The position numbers and the translations under genes are program-made. A stretch of 37,689 nucleotides of DNA from Seminavis robusta. Taxonomy: Eukaryota > Bacillariophyta > Bacillariophyceae > Naviculales > Naviculaceae. The notes under the pieces were generated by a model. That model searched no databases. It was not told where the DNA came from and worked only from the letters and a program-made list of their open reading frames with translations. Positions within the stretch are counted from its first letter, which is position 1; each line of letters starts with the position of its first letter. Shown here piece after piece: positions 30,288-37,689 of this stretch. The stretch spans positions 1 through 37,689 of the forward strand of contig CAICTM010001090.1 of NCBI GenBank assembly GCA_903772945.1, read 5' to 3'.

Positions 30288-31067
30288 GTGGCAATGGTCA
30301 CAAGGGCCGGGGATGGTGGCAATCCCCATTTGCTATATACAGCAGACAGATCCTATATCCCTCGTGAAAAGCTTGGGCCTGGAAACTTGGTCTCCACGTG
30401 TAGTTATGGTACCAAGGAGTACATGGAACTTGGAATGGATATACTCCTTGATCGAATCAATCTCTCAGCAGCTTTCGACGAGCACTTTACTTCAGATATG
30501 CGAAGAACTCAAGATAAGAAGCGGGGAAACTTCCAGGTGAACTTTGGTGTATCTGGGGGGCAGAACATGGCACCACTGAAGGACAGAGCCTTGAATCTAA
30601 AGCACAAGGGAGGGACCGTCCCGAGGATTCTTGATGGCACCCTAGACACTGAAGGAGAGCTTTTGCCATGGCCTCGTTTGTGGCTTGAGTTGGGTACGAT
30701 GATTGGCAAGCTCATGATGATAGATTTATGCCAGGATGAATTTCTTGATACGAATCCCCAATCCCGCCCCTACTTCGACCTTGCCGATGACATTTACAAG
30801 AGTTTTGGCGCCCAACTTGGTATTGTCAGGTGGGTGTCCTGTGCCCTTTGTGCAACTGAGCTTGAAGAGGGGAACGGTGTCAGGAGGCATAGGGATCTGC
30901 AGAACGATCCAACCCTCTCAGGCTCCTTGATCCTATCGGAAGTGATCCAGAGGGGTGGCAGGTACTGGAGGGTCATTCTTGTGTTTTACAACCGCAAGTC
31001 GATTAGCGATTCCTTGGTCCGAATTGCTGCGTCAGGGGAAGCGGTTGATGCATGTGTAGATTCCTAG
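30288..31067 (+). CDS. Plus-strand gene, central ORF with HRDLQND / RKSISD motifs (259 aa)
   Basis: A long, clearly coding frame that extends upstream of 30288 to about 30250. Notable segments are YGTKEYMELGMDILLDRINL, FGVSGGQNMAPLKDRALNLK, GELLPWPRLWLELGTMIGKL and, near the end, RRHRDLQNDPTLSGSLIL followed by RYWRVILVFYNRKSISDSL. The His-x-Asp...Asn-Asp and later RKSISD spacing is one I recall as conserved in a multicopy diatom family of unknown function; it loosely resembles the HxD...RxS layout of 2-oxoglutarate oxygenases, but a distal His is not evident. It ends by frameshift: the frame at 31052-31450 continues the protein. Confidence 0.6.
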   Translation: MAMVTRAGDGGNPHLLYTADRSYIPREKLGPGNLVSTCSYGTKEYMELGMDILLDRINLSAAFDEHFTSDMRRTQDKKRGNFQVNFGVSGGQNMAPLKDRALNLKHKGGTVPRILDGTLDTEGELLPWPRLWLELGTMIGKLMMIDLCQDEFLDTNPQSRPYFDLADDIYKSFGAQLGIVRWVSCALCATELEEGNGVRRHRDLQNDPTLSGSLILSEVIQRGGRYWRVILVFYNRKSISDSLVRIAASGEAVDACVDS

Positions 31068-31450
31068 ATGTTTCCAAGTCTAAGGAACCATACAGACTTC
31101 CAGGCTGCTCGGTTCAAGGATACTACCAAGAAGGTGTTGGTTCGGAAGGGTGTGTTTTCACTCTGGACAGATCAGATGGGACTCTTGTCAATGTAGCTCT
31201 ACGGTCCAAGGCATCGTCAAACAAGCAGGGGAACTACTATGGCCCTGTGGCTAGCGCCCTCACTTCCCTAATCGAACTCAGAGATCTGGATTATGAAACA
31301 GAGCTTGTGGAGATCGTTGCTATTGTTGGGTCGCTTTGTGGTCTTTACACACTATCCACGGTGCTCCTATTCATGCAGGACCACTGGGACAGAACAGTCA
31401 GCTCGTCTTTGCCAGGGGTCTATTTGAGTACGTCACCCAGCTCCTTGTAA
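31052..31450 (+). pseudogene. Plus-strand gene, third segment (frame-shifted)
   Basis: Continues from the 30288 ORF after a one-base frame change at about 31050 (CRFLDVSKSKEPYRLPG). It then reads GCVFTLDRSDGTLVNVALRS and LIELRDLDYETELVEIVAIV before breaking again near 31345. There the sequence passes through another frame (FARGLFEYVTQLLVMFAG) and a nine-G homopolymer at 31470-31478. The frames before and after this block are the same, as expected for a pair of compensating indels. Confidence 0.5.
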
Positions 31451-31517
31451 TGTTTGCAGGCAGTGCCTCGGGGGGGGGGCAAGTCCTCGCTGTACAGTCT
31501 TCCTCAACAAAGCCCAT

Positions 31518-32327
31518 GTGGTGGCCAATGTCAGGAGGAACTGCCGGTACATCAGCAACCTAATCCACTCCCGAGAGAAGCTTCCCTTGACCACAAAAGA
31601 GGAGAGGTTTCATACACAGGCGGAGATATACAAAATGTCAAAGGGCCTTCATTGTGCAGGTATCTTCTCGGCTCAACATATCAAGGACATCCTTGCCTTG
31701 ATGGGGTTGGTCCCTGCATTCAATCTGGACTTTGCTGTCATTTCTGGAAGTGTCACACACAACAAGAAAGATCAAAAGGAGCCCGACCCAAGATTCAAGA
31801 ACATGCAGCGGTATCTGGTTGGCACTGATGTAAAGTCCAAGTACGCTGTTGTGCTAGCCTCTGTGGCAAGGTATCTGAGAGCATATAAAGATCTACCAGA
31901 CATGACAGAGGCTGAGGCTGAGAACATCATTTGCGAATCTCGTCGAGGCTCCACAGCATACGATCTTTGGACTCCAGGGTGTTCGTTCCACCGGAAAATG
32001 TATCATAGTCCATCAGGCATGAGTGCACCCCCTTATGAATTATTGAAATGGTGCAGAGTTACTCCCACCCTTAAGGAGGTATCCTTCGAGGGTGATGGAC
32101 CATCGAATACGCGAGACAGCGTTAGGTTTGTGGAAACGGATATACCAACCCCCCCCCATCCCAGACCATTCGCAACGAACACAGCATCGTCAACATCTCT
32201 AGTCTGGGACGTCATGATCCGAGATACCGATCCTAGACTTAAGACAACAATTCCCATCAAAAGAAAAGGAACAATTCCAAAGGCATCCTGGTCTAATGGA
32301 ACGTGTGAAGTTGGCAATGCTTCCTAG
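31518..32327 (+). CDS. Plus-strand gene, fourth segment (269 aa ORF)
   Basis: In the same frame as the ORF at 30288-31067 and clearly coding, with VVANVRRNCRYISNLIHS (one residue earlier in the open frame), AEIYKMSKGLHCAGIFSAQH, IKDILALMGLVPAFNLDFAV, FKNMQRYLVGTDVKSKYAVV and DLPDMTEAEAENIICE. The C-terminal part is basic and Pro/Thr-rich. No known domain is recognised. With the earlier ORFs it makes up a gene of roughly 900-1000 codons, a size typical of element-encoded replication or transposition proteins, but I see no diagnostic active site. Confidence 0.6.
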   Translation: MVANVRRNCRYISNLIHSREKLPLTTKEERFHTQAEIYKMSKGLHCAGIFSAQHIKDILALMGLVPAFNLDFAVISGSVTHNKKDQKEPDPRFKNMQRYLVGTDVKSKYAVVLASVARYLRAYKDLPDMTEAEAENIICESRRGSTAYDLWTPGCSFHRKMYHSPSGMSAPPYELLKWCRVTPTLKEVSFEGDGPSNTRDSVRFVETDIPTPPHPRPFATNTASSTSLVWDVMIRDTDPRLKTTIPIKRKGTIPKASWSNGTCEVGNAS

Positions 32328-32604
32328 AAGAGGTCAGTCGAATAGGCACTCCTCTTTCATGTCGAGGCTAAATGACATCTCTGAACTGGTCCAATTAGCA
32401 AAGGAGGTATCCAGCAAGAAGGCCCCAGCCGTCAGGTCGAATACCCGAAAGTCCAAAAGAAAGGCCAAAGTCCAGCCCAGTGTCTCGGCGAAGAAACACA
32501 AAAAGGTCGATTCGTCTGTTGCTTCCCCAACACCGCACCTTACAGGCAAAGTTTTGGGCAACCCCCAGCTCTCTCCACGATTTCTGCAGGTGCAGTTATA
32601 CTAG
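32296..32604 (+). CDS. Lys-rich C-terminal tail of the plus-strand gene
   Basis: After a frame change near 32300 the reading continues as MERVKLAMLPRRGQ and then MSRLNDISELVQLAKEVSSK, followed by very basic sequence (RKSKRKAKVQPSVSAKKHKK) that would act as a nuclear localisation signal, and stops at 32604. Composition and position favour it being the C-terminus of the preceding protein rather than a separate gene. Confidence 0.45.
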   Translation: MERVKLAMLPRRGQSNRHSSFMSRLNDISELVQLAKEVSSKKAPAVRSNTRKSKRKAKVQPSVSAKKHKKVDSSVASPTPHLTGKVLGNPQLSPRFLQVQLY

Positions 32605-33919
<1,315 letters not shown>

Positions 33920-34320
33920 GTTGCAAAAAGTGAGCAATGCCATATCTGCGTGATCTAGCTGCATGGGTGATACACCAGATGTTTCCGCAAGATAAGTAAT
34001 TACACCAGGTGTTCTCCCCAGTGTCTTAAGATACTTAAGCCAAGAACCTGGTTTCTAATTGTCTAATTACAGATCCTGTCGCTTTGTCTAATTACAGATG
34101 ACTTTACAGTTACACAGACGACTTTAAGTTACACAGATCCTTTGTGTTGTGTAACTAGGAAGTAAGATGCCATGCCCTCGATCGCATTATCCTTACTAAA
34201 TCAAGCACAACCATCATAATTTGTCGAGTCTAGACAAACCCTAGACAAACCCAACATTGATATCGACCAAAATCAGCGGCTCCATCCAAGGTGGACGGAA
34301 ATAATCAACAACAGACTCCA
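33920..34320. other. Intergenic; small repeats of a GTCTAATTACAGAT motif
   Basis: No gene. TTGTCTAATTACAGAT occurs twice around 34056-34100, and CAGTTACACAGACGACTTTA- and AAGTTACACAGATCC-like repeats follow at 34107-34140. This is probably the upstream region of the H3 gene and decayed repeat DNA. Confidence 0.6.
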
Positions 34321-34670
34321 GCAGCGGGGTGCAGGACTGTGGGTCGGGGAAGGGACATAGATTCCCTCCAACAAGGACCTCGCTCTGTCCTTCGGATAGT
34401 GTGCAGGACTGTGGGTTCGCGGGAAGGGACAAGATTCCCCTCAACAAGGACCTCGACTCTGTCGCTTTTGCTTGATTTCAGTTGCTTCGTTCCTGTCAAA
34501 TTGACTCCAGGCAGCGGGGTGCAGGACTGTGGGTTCGCGGGAAGGGACATAGATCCCCTCCAACAAGGACCTCGACTCTGTCGCTTCGATAGTGTGCAGG
34601 ACTGTGGTTCGCGGAAGGGACACAGATTCCCCTCCAACAAGGACCTCGCTCTGTCGCTTTTCTTGGTGCG
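34321..34670 (+). repeat. Dimeric minisatellite, 4 monomers of ~75 bp
   Basis: GTGCAGGACTGTGGG followed by TTCGCGGGAAGGGACA and CCTCCAACAAGGACCTCG starts at about 34329, 34401, 34519 and 34594. Monomers alternate: one is preceded by GCAGCGGG and the other by TTCGGATA or TTCGATAG, so the array is two dimers ~190 bp apart, the first with a longer spacer. Single-base deletions distinguish the copies. Frames on both strands are artefacts of the repeat. Confidence 0.88.
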
Positions 34671-35221
34671 TGCCCAAAGATGGATCACCCCCCGGTACTA
34701 TCGAGAACACAGAGGAGCTGCAAGACGCAGGAACACACTGCCAATGGAACAAGTCCAGATCCGGAACCGATGACGACTCGACACTACAGAAGACACTGCC
34801 CCCTTTTCATTCCCCAATGTGGCATCGCGCTTAGAGGGCCTACACATAAGCGTCATCGAGACAGCAAAACACAGTTACCGAGGACGACACACTGTCACAG
34901 ATGTTGTCGTTTATAAGCAAGAGTTAGTCAGCGATCATCAAGAGACAAAGTTCCTCCGCCACCCTTCGGGAGCTCATGCAAAGAATCTTGGCGTTTGCCG
35001 AATATCAAATTCTCATCCAACTCTAAATCTTTCCATTCCTTGAGAGAGATTGAGTGCTCTCCGAAGAAAGCTCGCGATTCCCAGACAGAGAAGAGTCCAC
35101 AGAAATAAGACGCTGGATCGCGACAAGTGGTGGTGTATCAATAACATTGAGCGGCTTGTACTTGTTGACAAGCACTCCAACATCCTGCTTGTACAGGAAT
35201 TGCGCAGATCGAGGGTGACGG
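34671..35221 (+). pseudogene. Degenerate plus-strand coding-like sequence
   Basis: A frame at 34819-35043 (YRGRHTVTDVVVYKQELVSD) and one at 35050-35361 (TLDRDKWWCINNIERLVLVD, KHSNILLVQELRRSRVTVGT) are in the same phase, separated by a TGA at 35041-35043. They may be the upstream part of the gene ending at 36095. No family is recognised. Confidence 0.3.
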
Positions 35222-36095
35222 TTGGCACGGAAGGATATGGTGTGCCAACTCGAAATACTCGAAACAGATCTACAGGACAAGTACGTGAGATCAATTCTCA
35301 CCACACTGCCTATTTGGACGAAAGGTACCGAGTCGGTGGTGGGCTTCAGTGCAGAGTATGATCTGAAGAAAACTCAATACAACACAATTCGCTCGATCGA
35401 GTTCATAGACGACAAATCACAGTAATGGACCAGGGCGCTGGTACGACGGTGTCCATGAACTGGGCGAAACAACACATACCGAGAGATACACTTGATAATG
35501 CCAAAAAACAGGAGTACGATGCCACTTGCCTGTGGGATCGAGGGTGCATTATTTATTGGCGTCCCCAGACAAATTCAGTCCCCTGTTCGCTACCAGAACC
35601 AACCAACATCGATGGGATGTTCTCGTAAGCTCCTTCACAGCGCCTTTGCCATATTGGTTTTCTGAGGAGGCAGAGGAAATACTCTCATTTACTCCAAGAC
35701 TCCGTGCCTCGTCAGAGGCAGCGACAGATGAAGGTCTCCTGGACGCCGTGATGAAGACTTTCAAAGCCAAAGAAGAGAGCTACGGCAGAGTGCGGATGAG
35801 ACACAAACACAGAGAGAGGTTCAACCCACTAAGACGGGATAATCCACTGGAGCTGCCAGTTGTTGCTGTCATCAAGGCCCACCACATTGGGAAGAACGGC
35901 AAGATGAGCACAGTAGGATTGAACCATGGTGTCAGCTTCGTAGGCGGCTACATGTTCGATTCCAATCTACCCTTCGCGCTTGACATTACAAGGGAGTCCC
36001 TAGATCGAGTGTGCAGCAATGTCGTAGAGGGCAGCAAGTACAAGGGGATATACTGGGACCGGGCACTTTCTCCAGGTGGGGCCAAGAAGCATTAG
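35222..36095 (+). CDS. Plus-strand protein with possible papain-like C-terminal motif
   Basis: Coding-like frames at 35222-35425 (LPIWTKGTESVVGFSAEYDL), 35425-35628 and 35526-36095 overlap in different phases. The last, 189 aa, is the best supported: WFSEEAEEILSFTPRLRASS, LLDAVMKTFKAKEESYGRVR, then LPVVAVIKAHHIGKNGKMST, LNHGVSFVGGYMFDSNLPFA and LDITRESLDRVC. The block H-G-V-S-x5-G-x-M/I-F-D-S-N resembles the His...Asp/Asn half of papain-like or OTU-fold cysteine peptidases, but no paired upstream catalytic Cys can be assigned because of the frame breaks. It could equally be an unrelated element protein. The minus-strand gene ends 36 bp beyond it, so the two are convergent. Confidence 0.45.
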
Positions 36096-36130
36096 AAAGT
36101 GAGCCTATGTGCGTGGTTTACTATACTTTA

Positions 36131-36937
36131 TTAGACACCAGCGACTTCCTCAGAAAACATTCGTGGCCACTCAATCATGTCACGCATATGATAATCCATT
36201 CCCTCCAAGACAGTACCTGAATTGATGAAAGCAACCCCCCCACGTCTCGTTTCATTGAGGTCGAAGATATGATTGATATCACGAGCAACCTGGCGCATCA
36301 TACTGAAGACTCCTACAACGTCCATCACACGGCGGAAAGCCTCTTCGCCTAGGATGTCACGAAGGCTCTGGTTCCCACCACCACCAATCTCGCCACGATC
36401 ATCAAAGCCTCTTTCACGTGGGAAGAAAGTAATGTTGATGCCGTACTCGTCGGAAAAGTTCGCTTTGACATGGTGGTCGACTTTGCTAATCCAGTCGACT
36501 ACAGGATCCAACACCATGGCTTTGCAGTCAGCGCTTGGAATCATATTGTTGAACTGTTCATCTTCGAATTCATCAAGTTTTTCATAACCCGTCGCGGTAA
36601 CATCCATGAAGCGTTTCATACTTACCGCAACCATACCAATATGACGATGGACACGCCGGACCTGAGGAAGGTGAAGGTCCTCATCATGGACTCCATCATT
36701 CCAGTTCATTTGGACATTGTCAACATCGAAGAACCCCTCCGCAACGACATTGTTGTTGTCAGCAATCGTGTAGAGTTGTCCGTTCTGCATTTGGTTCTTC
36801 TTCTTCCGTATTTTGGTCCAAGCAGGTCCAATGTCAAATTTATGAGCAGATAGACCAGCGAGGACACAGTGGCGTAAGGAAACAATCTCAACGAGAGACG
36901 TTTCATATTGTTTTGACCACAGCGTGGAAGTGGGACA
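36131..36937 (-). CDS. Unknown minus-strand protein (219+ aa)
   Basis: Clearly coding from at least 36790 (MQNGQLYTIADNNNVVAEGF) to the stop at 36131. The same frame stays open up to 36937 and reads TLWSKQYETSLVEIVSLRHC, VLAGLSAHKFDIGPAWTKIR, so the true start lies upstream or in another exon; a TGA at 36938-36940 blocks the frame. Further segments are HIGMVAVSMKRFMDVTATGY, EKLDEFEDEQFNNMIPSADC, ITFFPRERGFDDRGEIGGGG and GVFSMMRQVARDINHIFDLN. No known domain is recognised. It could be the truncated C-terminal part of a longer element or host protein. Confidence 0.55.
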   Translation of the reverse strand, partial: CPTSTLWSKQYETSLVEIVSLRHCVLAGLSAHKFDIGPAWTKIRKKKNQMQNGQLYTIADNNNVVAEGFFDVDNVQMNWNDGVHDEDLHLPQVRRVHRHIGMVAVSMKRFMDVTATGYEKLDEFEDEQFNNMIPSADCKAMVLDPVVDWISKVDHHVKANFSDEYGINITFFPRERGFDDRGEIGGGGNQSLRDILGEEAFRRVMDVVGVFSMMRQVARDINHIFDLNETRRGGVAFINSGTVLEGMDYHMRDMIEWPRMFSEEVAGV

Positions 36938-36940
36938 TCA

Positions 36941-37282
36941 CGATTGTACTCGACACAATCAACGGCTCAACAGAAACACGACTCTTTCTACAGGTAGTCG
37001 AAAAGCCTCAACCATTTCTCTTTCAACGGGAGCATGGACATTCCATGGGATTCACAATTGCGACAATACCATTGTGCATTGATTAATCTAGGGATCTAAG
37101 AGATGTAAAGTTTGTATTTCCAAATAAGTGAGCAGTTATTGATTATTTTCTAGAATAAGCCTGCCAATTGTAAAGCTGTAAAGCTGAATTGTAAGCTGTA
37201 TCCCGTCGCACTCCCTTACAGCTGAAATGAAGCTGGAGCAAGAAACGATAGGAGAGAGTCCCCAGCAAAGTGCTGAGGTAAA
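36941..37282. other. No gene; probable 3' untranslated/LTR remnant of copia element
   Basis: AT-rich and non-coding. On the minus strand it follows the copia pol stop at 37283, where a polypurine tract and 3' LTR would be expected. The repeat AAAGCTGTAAAGCTGAATTG at ~37172-37190 is the only internal structure seen. Without a second copy no LTR border can be drawn. Confidence 0.35.
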
Positions 37283-37681
37283 TTACCATCCCATGAGGAG
37301 CTTCCGAATGACAGCAAACTGTGGAGCCGGAAGACCCTTAGTGAAAATGTCGGCCCGTTGTTCCAGAGTCGGAATATACTTAGCCACGATGCCCTTCGAC
37401 TCCCCGATATTGGACCTGAAGAAGTGGTACTTCAATGCCAAATACTTGTTGCGTGCAGACATTTTGGGAACATTCACAAGAGACAGGCAACCCTGGTTGT
37501 CTTCGAACACTGTAGAGCGCACGAGACTGTCAGTAATTACCGGCATATTCAGTTTGCTACCAATTTCTTTGAGCAAAGCTCGCATAGGAAGCAGCTCCCT
37601 CATTGACATGCTGAAGGCAACATACTCGGCAGCAGTGGAGCTCAAAGTAATATCAGTCTGTAGCTTGCTGGACCAGATAAC
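37283..37681 (-). pseudogene. pol: Ty1/copia pol, RNase H C-terminus (partial at window edge)
   Basis: The minus strand reads SSKLQTDITLSSTAAEYVA, FEDNQGCLSLVNVPKMSARN, KYLALKYHFFRSNIGES and RADIFTKGL before the stop at 37283. These are the conserved end blocks of Ty1/copia RNase H (SSTEAEYxA, E/DNxxA/CL, KHIxxxxHxxR, ADxxTK). The remaining pol lies beyond the right edge. A TGA at 37682-37684 interrupts the frame just upstream of the conserved Trp-x-Ser-Lys-x-Gln block, so this copy may be inactive or the edge contains an indel. RNase H would remove RNA from the RNA-DNA hybrid during reverse transcription. Confidence 0.9.
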
Positions 37682-37689
37682 TCACGCGT

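Noticed and set aside
30850..31030. 2-oxoglutarate/Fe(II) oxygenase
   Set aside because: An HxD-like and an RxS-like motif occur, but no distal His at the right spacing could be identified.

Overview
This is eukaryotic nuclear DNA that is almost entirely repeats and transposable elements. The best guess for the host is a (pennate) diatom or a close stramenopile. The clues are short introns, Ty3/gypsy and Ty1/copia elements together, and several protein families that I recall, without a search to back it, as multicopy families in diatom genomes. No ordinary housekeeping operon or bacterial feature is present. Many reading frames are broken by single-base indels. These cluster inside tandem repeats and the genes beside them, so part of the damage may be assembly error rather than decay.

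Layout. 1-4893: tandem array with a ~1.55 kb unit, three full copies plus a partial one, carrying a degenerate minus-strand reading frame. 4894-8620: a broken minus-strand element gene of a Cys/His family, interrupted by a 428-bp solo LTR with a 4-bp target-site duplication (TSD). 8756-10559: AT-rich 496-bp satellite, four copies in an A-B-A-B higher-order pattern. 10560-11970: copia-LTR-like remnants and a small C2HC-finger ORF. 11974-19796: a plus-strand Ty3/gypsy element (LTR, gag, protease, reverse transcriptase truncated after the catalytic YIDD). Its gag is split by a complete second LTR element at 13031-17418. That guest has 533-bp LTRs, a perfect 5-bp TSD, a primer-binding site matching the anticodon arm of tRNA-Asn, and one long ORF but no pol.

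19797-36100: a region of mostly unrecognised genes. A divergent histone H3 variant (minus) is followed by a Cys-rich acidic protein (plus). Next come a large minus-strand gene split into several ORFs (the longest 648 aa) and a second minus-strand gene (~287 aa). About 2 kb of GCTAGC-cored satellite then separates that gene from a divergent plus-strand gene (29379-32604). A second, intron-containing and frameshifted H3 follows, then a dimeric minisatellite and a plus-strand ORF. 36131-37689: a minus-strand ORF of unknown function, then the RNase H end of a Ty1/copia polyprotein that runs off the window.

The parts form a nested record. A minus-strand element gene was hit by a solo LTR of the same family as the gypsy element, and the gypsy element was itself hit by the non-autonomous guest. 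The most unusual items are the guest element, with its apparent tRNA-Asn half-molecule priming, non-TG/CA LTR ends and cargo ORF, and the divergent gene pair whose shared intergenic region is satellite containing a duplicated 5' gene end.
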